NCBI GenBank assembly: GCA_963666535.1
Contig: OY762913.1
Span: forward strand, 1,860,001 to 1,924,000
Source: G963666535 sp963666535
Lineage (GTDB): Bacteria; Bacillota; Clostridia; Oscillospirales; Oscillospiraceae
Direction: 5' to 3'
DNA length: 64,000 nt
Under the pieces are notes generated by a model that worked only from the letters and a program-made list of their open reading frames with translations, did no database searches and was not told the origin of the DNA. Position numbers and translations under genes: made by a program. Below are positions 8,701 through 15,362 of the stretch, in pieces (position 1 is the stretch's first letter; each line of letters opens with the position of its first letter).

Positions 8701-9734
8701 ATTGACTCCGCCTCTCTGCCCAAATCGCGAGTAAACGCGGCCAAAAGCTGTGCCACGGCTTCCAAATCATCCAAATCGAGTGTTTCGATGGGACTGTGCA
8801 TATATTTCAAAGGCAGGGAAACTAGCGCGGTAGCCACGCCTTCCCTGCTGACCTGCATTTCCCATGCGTTGGTGCCAGTGTGCCCGCTCATGATTTCAAG
8901 CTGATACTTGATGTCGTGCATTTTTGCCATTTGAATCATACGCTCGGTCATCCAGCGGGTCATATTCGGTCCCACGCCGATGGCCGCGCCGCCGTCCATC
9001 TCCATTGTTTTATCCTTGGAGGCATCCGGTGTTTTCCCGTGGGTCACATCCACCGCCACACAAAAGTCCGGCTGGATCCCGTAAGTGCCGACGATGGCGC
9101 CGGCACTGCTCACCTCTTCCCGGGTACTGCCCAGCAGGAAAAGATCCACATCCAGTTCTTCCTCCCGCAGCAATTCAGCCACCCGCAGAAGGGCCACAAA
9201 GCAGGAGCGGTCATCCATCGCTTTGCCGCAGATCTGTTTTTCACCTAACGCAAAGCAGCCACCGCGAAACACAACAGGCGTTCCTACCGCAACCGCCTGC
9301 TCCGCCTCCTCCTGACTCATACCAATATCAATATAAAGTTCGGACATGGGGATCGATTTATCCGCATCCTCATCCTTTTGCACATGGGGCGGCAGGCAGG
9401 CCACTACCCCAAGGATGGGCGGCTGAGTAAGGACCGTCAGCTCTCGGTCCGGCAGCATGCGGGAATCCACCCCGCCAATGGCCCGAAACCGAAGATAACC
9501 CTCCTCCACACCGGTGACGAGCAAGCCGATCTCGTCCAGATGGGCATCCAACAAAAGCTTTTTCGCGTTTGGTCTTCCGCAGCGTCGGACGCCGATCACA
9601 TTGCCCATGCGGTCGACATAGACTTCATCCGTCCATTTTTGCAGCATTTCGGCAGCCAGCTTAGTGGCAGCCCCTTCAAAACCGGAAGGGGCGGAAAGAG
9701 TGCTTGTAAGCTCCAGCGCATTTCTGATATCCAT
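8694..9734 (-). CDS. M42 family metallopeptidase (third copy, first in the operon)
   Basis: A 346-residue M42 peptidase: DAHLDEIG (Leu in place of the common Met), KAMDDRSC, STREEVSSAG with the catalytic glutamate pair, VAVDVTHGKTPD, and KYMHSPIE. The start chosen is the ATG at 9734, preceded by AAGGGGAAG; longer readings run into murD. It lies 13 bases after the murD stop. Three M42 genes in direct tandem point to ancient duplication followed by specialisation, perhaps giving mixed or complementary peptide-trimming shells. Confidence 0.93.
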   Translation of the reverse strand: MDIRNALELTSTLSAPSGFEGAATKLAAEMLQKWTDEVYVDRMGNVIGVRRCGRPNAKKLLLDAHLDEIGLLVTGVEEGYLRFRAIGGVDSRMLPDRELTVLTQPPILGVVACLPPHVQKDEDADKSIPMSELYIDIGMSQEEAEQAVAVGTPVVFRGGCFALGEKQICGKAMDDRSCFVALLRVAELLREEELDVDLFLLGSTREEVSSAGAIVGTYGIQPDFCVAVDVTHGKTPDASKDKTMEMDGGAAIGVGPNMTRWMTERMIQMAKMHDIKYQLEIMSGHTGTNAWEMQVSREGVATALVSLPLKYMHSPIETLDLDDLEAVAQLLAAFTRDLGREAESIC

Positions 9735-9747
9735 GGTTTTCTTCCCC

Positions 9748-11130
9748 TTAAAGCCCATATATGATTTCCTTAAACGCATCCCCTCGAGCCATGAAGTTTT
9801 TAAACTTGTCAAAGGACGCGGAAGCGGGAGACAGAATGACCACATCGCCGGGCTCGGCCATTTCATGGGCACACAAAACCGCCTGCCGGAAGTCCTCAAT
9901 CATGGTGATATCCGGTGTGTCTGGTCGATAATCGGGCGCGTTTTCCACCGCCGCTTTGATTTTGCTGGCAGTGTCTCCTGTAAGGATAAGATGCTTTACA
10001 CTCTCAACAATTTCAGACCCCATAACATTATAGGGAATATGTTTATCATAGCCCCCCGCGATCAGAATCACTTTTTCCTGAAAGGAGCGTAGACCGGCGA
10101 TGGTTCTGGACGGGCTGGAGGCAATGGAGTCATTGTAATACCGCACTCCATTCAGTGTACGCACCAGTTCAATGCGGTGCTCCACCCCACCAAAGGTCTT
10201 TGCAAAGGCACGTATGGTCTCATCCGGAACCAGGCCGTCCACCGCTGCAATGGCAGCCATATAGTTTTCGACATTATGCACCCCAGGCAGCAGGATGTCG
10301 GAAAGGGGCAACACCTCCCGGCAGCCGTGTTCCGTTTTCACACAAATCGCGTCGTTCTGCAGGAAAACGCCTTTATCCAGCGCGGACTGGCCGCTGAAAA
10401 ACACGGTTTCTCCCTTGGCCTCAAGGGCCAAGGCGCGGGTGATGTCGTTATCATAATTGAAAATGGTTTTACCTGCCGCACTCTGGTGGATAAAAACGTT
10501 TTTCTTGGCTGAAATATACTCTTCCATGGACTTGTGGATGTCCAGATGGTTGGGGGCAAGATTGGTAACCACTGCAATATCCGGACTTTTGGTCATGGTC
10601 ATCAGCTGGAACGAGGACAGCTCCAGTACCGCCACATCTTCCGCCTGCATATTAGGTACCTCTGGCAGCAGAGGCTTTCCAATATTGCCGCCCACATAGG
10701 TGCTGAAGCCATCTTTTTGCATGAGCTCCGCAATGATAGTGGTGGTGGTGGTTTTTCCGTCACTGCCTGTTACAGCAATGATTTTGCAGGGACAAACCTC
10801 AAAAAACACCTCCATCTCAGAGGTGATTATACTTCCCTGTTCACGGGCCTTAGCCAGTGCCGGCGTATCGGGATGCATACCGGGGGTGCGGAAAATCACA
10901 TCGTGATTGAGCTTGTTCAGGTACTCGTCTCCAAGCCGCAGCTCCGCGCCCAGACTTTCCAATTCCTCAGCCAATCCTGCAAATTCCTCCCGGGGATTCT
11001 GATCACAGGCCGTCACGTGCACCCCAGCCCGAAGCAGCATCCGGATCAGCGGCGTGTTGCTGATGCCAATTCCAATCACCGCTACCTTTTTCCCCTTTAA
11101 CTCGTCAAAATAATCCTGGAACGTAGCCAA
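9748..11130 (-). CDS. murD: UDP-N-acetylmuramoyl-L-alanine:D-glutamate ligase MurD
   Basis: Adds D-glutamate to UDP-MurNAc-L-Ala in the cytoplasmic steps of peptidoglycan synthesis. The 460-residue protein has the N-terminal Rossmann-like uridine-binding domain (VAVIGIGISN), the Mur ligase P-loop GSDGKTTTT near residue 120, NLAPNHLD, and the C-terminal domain with YNDSIASSP and GGYDKHIP. The start is TTG (GAGGCGGGG then ATCATA before it); no nearer ATG gives the complete N-terminal strand. It is the first gene of an eight-gene minus-strand operon and sits 38 bases downstream of a near-consensus promoter. Confidence 0.97.
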   Translation of the reverse strand: MATFQDYFDELKGKKVAVIGIGISNTPLIRMLLRAGVHVTACDQNPREEFAGLAEELESLGAELRLGDEYLNKLNHDVIFRTPGMHPDTPALAKAREQGSIITSEMEVFFEVCPCKIIAVTGSDGKTTTTTIIAELMQKDGFSTYVGGNIGKPLLPEVPNMQAEDVAVLELSSFQLMTMTKSPDIAVVTNLAPNHLDIHKSMEEYISAKKNVFIHQSAAGKTIFNYDNDITRALALEAKGETVFFSGQSALDKGVFLQNDAICVKTEHGCREVLPLSDILLPGVHNVENYMAAIAAVDGLVPDETIRAFAKTFGGVEHRIELVRTLNGVRYYNDSIASSPSRTIAGLRSFQEKVILIAGGYDKHIPYNVMGSEIVESVKHLILTGDTASKIKAAVENAPDYRPDTPDITMIEDFRQAVLCAHEMAEPGDVVILSPASASFDKFKNFMARGDAFKEIIYGL

Positions 11131-11167
11131 TATGATCCCCGCCTCAATTCAGTATTTGTAATGGTAT

Positions 11168-11196
11168 ATTATACCCCACCCTCCAAATATTTTCAA
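11168..11196 (-). promoter_or_regulatory. Sigma-A type promoter of the murD operon
   Basis: On the minus strand a TTGAAA -35 box (11191-11196) and a TATAAT -10 box (11168-11173) are separated by exactly 17 bases. Predicted transcription starts near 11161, giving a leader of about 30 bases before the murD TTG codon. It is divergent from, and nearly back to back with, the rnpB promoter. Confidence 0.85.
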
Positions 11197-11201
11197 TGTG
11201 T

Positions 11202-11230
11202 TTGACAAGTATCTTTTCATCCTGTAAAAT
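11202..11230 (+). promoter_or_regulatory. Sigma-A type promoter of rnpB
   Basis: A consensus TTGACA box (11202-11207), a 17-base spacer and TAAAAT (11225-11230) place the start about 7 bases later, at the first bases of the RNase P RNA. Confidence 0.88.
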
Positions 11231-11237
11231 AGGATCT

Positions 11238-11584
11238 GCAAGCAAGCTGGACAGCCGCGTGAACAGGCCGAAAGGCCGTTTATGAGGAAAGTCCGGGCTC
11301 CATAGGGCAAGGATAACGGGTAACGCCCGCCGAAGGCAACTTCAGGAAAAGTGCAACAGAGATATACCGCCGTGCGTAAGCGCGGTAAGGGTGGAAAGGC
11401 GAGGTAAGAGCTCACCCGACGGCTGGGAACTGTCCGTCGCTGTAAACTCTATCCGGAGCAACACCGTGGAGGGGAACATGACCGGCCCGGTCTCCCCGAG
11501 GAGGTGGCTTGAGCGTGTCGGTAACGGCACGTCGAGATAGATGGCTGTCTTAAATGACAGAATCCGGCTTACAGGCTTACTTGC
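11238..11584 (+). ncRNA. rnpB: RNase P RNA component, bacterial class A
   Basis: Catalytic RNA that removes 5' leaders from tRNA precursors. Conserved blocks are readable in order: GAGGAAAGTCCGGGCTCC after the 5' helices, ACAGAGATATACCGCC, GGTAAGGGTGGAAAGG, GGTAAGAGCTCACC, AGATAGATGGCTG, and the 3' block ACAGAATCCGGCTTACA. The 5' GCAAGCAAGC pairs with the 3' GCTTACTTGC to form helix P1, which sets the ends to within a few bases. Length about 347 nt fits class A. A consensus promoter lies directly upstream and an intrinsic terminator directly downstream, so it is a single-gene transcription unit. Confidence 0.97.
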
Positions 11585-11590
11585 ACCAGA

Positions 11591-11634
11591 TAGACAGGCC
11601 GCGATGGAAATCGCGGCCTGTCTATTCATCTTTT
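11591..11634 (+). terminator. Intrinsic terminator of rnpB
   Basis: A perfect 14-bp GC-rich stem (11591-11604 with 11611-11624), a 6-base loop, then TTCATCTTTT. Confidence 0.9.
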
Positions 11635-11673
11635 AAGAATATTTAAGGTTATTATGCTATTTTAGAGTATAAT
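11631..11673 (+). promoter_or_regulatory. Putative response-regulator boxes and promoter of the two-component operon
   Basis: Two near-identical 10-base repeats (TTTTAAGAAT and ATTTAAGGTT, 11631-11650) lie immediately upstream of a TATAAT box at 11668-11673 and replace any recognisable -35 element. A similar TTTAAG-type repeat lies at the same distance from the -10 box of the downstream VTC operon (13859-13893). OmpR-family regulators typically bind such 10-11 base direct repeats, so autoregulation is inferred. Confidence 0.5.
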
Positions 11674-11707
11674 GCTTATGAGAACAAGATGGAAGGGGCG
11701 ATACCTC

Positions 11708-12382
11708 ATGCGTTTGCTTCTGGCAGAAGATGAAAAAGAGTTTTCCAACGCTCTGGTCGCTATCTTAAAACACAATCATTACTCGGTGGATGCCGTGTAT
11801 GACGGCGCGGACGCGCTGGACTACGGCTTGGCGGGAAACTACGACGGTATCATTCTTGACATTATGATGCCGAAAATGAACGGACTTACTGTGCTAAAAA
11901 AGCTGCGCGAGGCCCATGTGGCTGTCCCCGTCCTGTTCCTTACCGCCAAGGCGGAGGTGGACGACCGCATTTTGGGGCTTGACACCGGCGCGGACGATTA
12001 CTTGACCAAGCCCTTTGCCATGGGTGAGCTTTTGGCTCGGGTCCGTTCCATGACGCGGCGTAAAGCGGATTTTGCACCCAACGCCCTTCAGGTCGGGAAC
12101 CTCACGCTGAATCGGGCTTCTTTTGAATTATCATCCGGCGACCAATCGATTCGATTGGGAAACAAGGAATTTCAACTGCTGGAAATGATGATGTCCTCTC
12201 CCAATCGACTCATTTCCACTGAGCAGTTCATGGCGCGCATCTGGGGCTATGACGCCGAAGCTGAGATCAACGTGGTCTGGGTCTACATTTCCAACCTTCG
12301 GAAAAAACTGGTTTCTCTCAATGCCAATGTTGAGATCCGCGCCACCCGGGGGGCAGGTTATTCCCTGGAGGAAACCAAATGA
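11708..12382 (+). CDS. OmpR/PhoB-family response regulator
   Basis: A 224-residue two-domain regulator. The receiver domain has the acidic pair at residues 7-9, phospho-acceptor Asp51 in ILDIMMPKMNG, the switch threonine in FLTAKAEVDD and Lys101 in LTKPFAMGEL. The C-terminal winged-helix DNA-binding domain ends in VWVYISNLRKKL and RATRGAGYSL. The start is the ATG at 11708, preceded by GGAAGGGG; an upstream in-frame ATG overlaps the predicted -10 box and is unlikely. It is coupled to the kinase by an ATGA overlap. The nearby VTC/DUF4956/Cthe_2159 genes are the likely targets (inference from position and shared repeats). Confidence 0.93.
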   Translation: MRLLLAEDEKEFSNALVAILKHNHYSVDAVYDGADALDYGLAGNYDGIILDIMMPKMNGLTVLKKLREAHVAVPVLFLTAKAEVDDRILGLDTGADDYLTKPFAMGELLARVRSMTRRKADFAPNALQVGNLTLNRASFELSSGDQSIRLGNKEFQLLEMMMSSPNRLISTEQFMARIWGYDAEAEINVVWVYISNLRKKLVSLNANVEIRATRGAGYSLEETK

Positions 12383-13758
12383 TCAAAAAACTGCAGCACA
12401 AGTTTATTCTCATCACCATGGCGTCCCTTTTGCTTGTGGTAGTCATTTTGATCGGCTCAATTAATCTGGCAAATCTCTATCAGACGGAGCAGCGGGCAAA
12501 CGCGATTCTTCGGCTGTTATCAGAAAACGATGGCTCCTTCGACAAAGGCGTCGGCAAAACCGCTCCGCCCAACACCAGTAACTTTGCCTCAGATTCTATG
12601 GACTCGCCTACCGGAGATGGGACATCTAGCGTCACAAAAGATAATCCAGAAGCCCCGCCATCAGACCCAGCGGACAAAGCCACAGATACCAACGCCACCC
12701 CTGATAATGACAGTGCCATGCCCGGTTTGTTTTCGGGTCAATTTCAAATGACCCCGGAAACCGAGTTTCAAACCCGATACTTCTTTGTGCGCTTTGATCC
12801 GGACGGTGCCGTGCTTGAGACCAATATGAACCACATCGCCGCCATTACCACCGAGGAAGCAGAGGCATACGCGCTTGATGTCCTAAGTAGCGATAAGACC
12901 AGTGGACGCACCGGCTACTATAAATACGCAGTCACCGAAGCAGACTCTGGCAGTCTGGTGATCTTTGTGGATTTCAATGAGCAGTTCCAGACCCTGCTCT
13001 CCTTTCTGGTAAGCTCAACTATTGTAGCGCTCTTCAGTCTCCTCATGGTGTTCATACTGGTCACCTTTCTTTCCCGCCGTGCCATTCGTCCCTTTGTGGA
13101 AAGCATGGAAAAGCAAAAACAGTTTATTACCAATGCAGGGCATGAAATTAAAACCCCCCTAGCCATCATCTCGGCCAACACGGATGTGATTGAACTAAGT
13201 ACCGGCCAAAGTGAGTGGGTGGACAGTATTCGGCATCAAGTGACAAGACTGAGCAATCTGGTGGCAAGCCTTCTCTCCCTGTCCAAACTAGAGGAAGCTG
13301 AGACCCAGCCGCTTTCGTTTACTCAGTTTCCCATCAGTGAGGTGACGCTTGACGAGGCGGCACCGTTTGAAACGCTGGCCGCATCACAGGGCAAGCACTT
13401 TACAACGGATATTCAGCAAGGCCTTACCCTGCTTGGCAACGAGAAAAGCATCCGTCAACTCATTTCCATCCTGCTGGACAACGCCGTAAAATACGCCGCT
13501 GACAACGGGCAGATTTGCATTTCGCTGCATCAGTCCGGCAAGCAGCTCAAGCTAGAGGTCTGCAATACAGGCACACCCCCGGAAGGGGACCTCAATCGAC
13601 TGTTTGAACGTTTTTACCGCGCTGACGATTCCCGTGCCCGCGCTACCGGCGGCTACGGCATTGGGCTGTCGATTGCCAAAGCGGTTGTGGAGGCACACAA
13701 AGGACACATTTCGGCGCACGGCGAGGGAACCTCCATTCGATTTACCGTCACTTTGTAA
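12379..13758 (+). CDS. Membrane sensor histidine kinase
   Basis: A 459-residue kinase partner of the preceding regulator. Topology: membrane helix at about residues 8-30, an extracytoplasmic sensor of about 175 residues whose first part (about 60-115) is rich in Ser, Thr, Asp, Pro and probably disordered, then a second helix near 205-228. There is no clear HAMP domain. The HisKA H-box is NAGHEIKTPL with phospho-acceptor His255; the N-box is LLDNAVKYA near 364; the G1 box reads CNTGTP rather than DxGxG, while the G2 box GGYGIGLSIAK is intact. The ligand is unknown. Overlaps the regulator stop by four bases. Confidence 0.92.
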   Translation: MIKKLQHKFILITMASLLLVVVILIGSINLANLYQTEQRANAILRLLSENDGSFDKGVGKTAPPNTSNFASDSMDSPTGDGTSSVTKDNPEAPPSDPADKATDTNATPDNDSAMPGLFSGQFQMTPETEFQTRYFFVRFDPDGAVLETNMNHIAAITTEEAEAYALDVLSSDKTSGRTGYYKYAVTEADSGSLVIFVDFNEQFQTLLSFLVSSTIVALFSLLMVFILVTFLSRRAIRPFVESMEKQKQFITNAGHEIKTPLAIISANTDVIELSTGQSEWVDSIRHQVTRLSNLVASLLSLSKLEEAETQPLSFTQFPISEVTLDEAAPFETLAASQGKHFTTDIQQGLTLLGNEKSIRQLISILLDNAVKYAADNGQICISLHQSGKQLKLEVCNTGTPPEGDLNRLFERFYRADDSRARATGGYGIGLSIAKAVVEAHKGHISAHGEGTSIRFTVTL

Positions 13759-13767
13759 AAAGTTTGT

Positions 13768-13808
13768 AAAATCAGGAATCCATTGATATTCAATGGATTC
13801 CTGATTTT
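13768..13808 (+). terminator. Terminator of the two-component operon
   Basis: A perfect 18-bp stem (13768-13785 with 13791-13808), 5-base loop, followed by a T-rich stretch. It separates the kinase gene from the VTC operon, so the latter needs its own promoter. Confidence 0.85.
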
Positions 13809-13850
13809 ATCTTTTGCTTTCGTGAGGAAAAGTAAAGCGATTTTTGGACA

Positions 13851-13893
13851 ATTTTACATTTTTAAAGTCTCTTTTAAGTTGGCCGGATATACT
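13851..13893 (+). promoter_or_regulatory. Putative regulated promoter of the VTC operon
   Basis: A TATACT -10 box (13888-13893) lacks a normal -35 box. Upstream sit repeats TTTTTAAAG (13859-13867) and TTTTAAG (13872-13878) with an 11-base period, plus a weaker TTTTACA at 13852-13858. The AAG of one repeat lies exactly 23 bases before the -10 box, as in the promoter of the two-component operon. Binding by that response regulator is inferred. Confidence 0.45.
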
Positions 13894-13947
13894 GACTACA
13901 GTAGCCCGAACAAAGCAACGTGACCACACCCTGAAAGGAGTAATACT

Positions 13948-14676
13948 ATGAGCAATCATCAAGGCACTTTTTGCCGCTACGAAAAAAAATATATTCTCTC
14001 TCATGAGCAGTATCAAGTTTTGATGGCTCGTCTGCACGGCATCATCGACGCAGACGAGTTTTGCAGAAGCACCATCTGCAATGTCTATTATGACACACCC
14101 GATTTTCAACTGATCCGCACCTCGCTTGAAAAGCCGGTCTACAAGGAAAAGCTTCGCATGAGAAGCTATGGGGTCCCCAATGATGCCGGAAAGGTCTTTG
14201 TGGAGGTAAAGAAGAAATACAATGGCATCGTTTACAAGCGCCGCGTTTCCATGCGGCTGGACGAGGCAGAGAGTTATTTGCTTGACGGGCTGCGTCCCCG
14301 CATGGACACCCAAATTCTGCGGGAGCTGGATTGGTTTCAAACGCTGTACAAAGGACTGCGTCCTGTTGTGAACCTGTCGTATGACCGCGAGGCTTACTTT
14401 GTGAAAGAATCTCTTGATCTGCGAGTCACCTTTGACACAAATATTCTTTGGCGCCAGACCGAGCTTGGCCTAAGTCAGGGCATCGGTGGCAGTCCCCTGC
14501 TGCAGCCTGGCTGTCATCTCATGGAACTGAAGATCCCGGGTGCTATGCCGATATGGCTGTCCGCGCTTTTGAATGAAGAAAAGATTTTTTCCGTTTCCTA
14601 TTCCAAATACGGTTCGGCCTACAAACAAATTCTATCCGGTGAAATCGCCGAAAAAGGAGGACAAATCTGTGCTTGA
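13948..14676 (+). CDS. VTC-domain protein, putative polyphosphate polymerase
   Basis: A 242-residue soluble VTC domain, related to the catalytic tunnel of yeast Vtc4, which makes polyphosphate from ATP. The basic tunnel residues of the family are visible: RYEKKY (10-15), KEKLRMRSYG (66-75), FVEVKKK (84-90), VYKRR (95-99), Arg147 in SYDREAYF, Arg159 in LDLRVTFD, and LMELKIPG (Glu193, Lys195), ending with SKYGSAY. Bacterial homologues are commonly linked to DUF4956 and CotH or Cthe_2159 genes, as here; their product is mostly untested. A ribosome site GAAAGGAG precedes the ATG. It overlaps the next gene by eight bases. Confidence 0.88.
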   Translation: MSNHQGTFCRYEKKYILSHEQYQVLMARLHGIIDADEFCRSTICNVYYDTPDFQLIRTSLEKPVYKEKLRMRSYGVPNDAGKVFVEVKKKYNGIVYKRRVSMRLDEAESYLLDGLRPRMDTQILRELDWFQTLYKGLRPVVNLSYDREAYFVKESLDLRVTFDTNILWRQTELGLSQGIGGSPLLQPGCHLMELKIPGAMPIWLSALLNEEKIFSVSYSKYGSAYKQILSGEIAEKGGQICA

Positions 14677-15346
14677 CAGTATTCTTACCACCACAACTTC
14701 CAACAGTGTTTCGTTAAACGAGTTTATCATCTGCACCATTGTATCTATCGTGCTGGGAGCAGTAATTGCGGCAATTTATATGTTCCGCAATACCGCATCC
14801 AAGCAGTTTGCAATTACGCTGGCCCTGCTTCCCGTGATTGTTCAGGTTATCATCACAATGGTCAGTGGCAATCTTGGCACCGGAGTGGCAGTTGCCGGTG
14901 CGTTCAGTCTGGTTCGTTTCCGCAGCGTCCCCGGCAGCGGCAAGGACATCTGCAATGTGTTTTTGGCGATGGCTGTGGGCCTTGCCACGGGTACCGGCTA
15001 TGTCGCCATCGCAGTGATATTGACTGTGATCGTGGGCGTTATGAGCACACTGTACACCGTTTTCGGCTTTGGTGAACAAAAACGAGTCGAAAAGGAACTG
15101 AGGATTACCATCCCGGAAACGCTTGATTACACCGGTGTTTTTGATGATGTTTTCTCCCGCTATACCACCGACGATGAACTGGTGAGCGTTAGAACCACCA
15201 ACATGGGCAGTCTTTATAAGCTGACGTATCACATTGCGCTCAAGAGCGCGGCACAGGAAAAAGAGTTTTTAGATGAACTGCGTTGCCGCAATGGCAATCT
15301 GGACATTATCTGCGGAAAATGCTCCACCGCAAAGAATGAACTTTAA
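14669..15346 (+). CDS. DUF4956 membrane protein
   Basis: A 225-residue protein with three or four membrane helices in its first half (about residues 15-35, 45-65, 95-125) and a soluble C-terminal domain. The conserved family segment AFSLVRFRSVPGSGKDI lies between the helices. The start is GTG at 14669 with AAGGAGG eight bases upstream; a longer reading would run far into the VTC gene. DUF4956 proteins are frequent neighbours of VTC-domain proteins and may anchor, export or regulate the product, but no function is established. Translation is probably coupled to the VTC gene through the 8-base overlap. Confidence 0.88.
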   Translation: MLDSILTTTTSNSVSLNEFIICTIVSIVLGAVIAAIYMFRNTASKQFAITLALLPVIVQVIITMVSGNLGTGVAVAGAFSLVRFRSVPGSGKDICNVFLAMAVGLATGTGYVAIAVILTVIVGVMSTLYTVFGFGEQKRVEKELRITIPETLDYTGVFDDVFSRYTTDDELVSVRTTNMGSLYKLTYHIALKSAAQEKEFLDELRCRNGNLDIICGKCSTAKNEL

Positions 15347-15362
15347 GAAAGCGTGAATTCAT

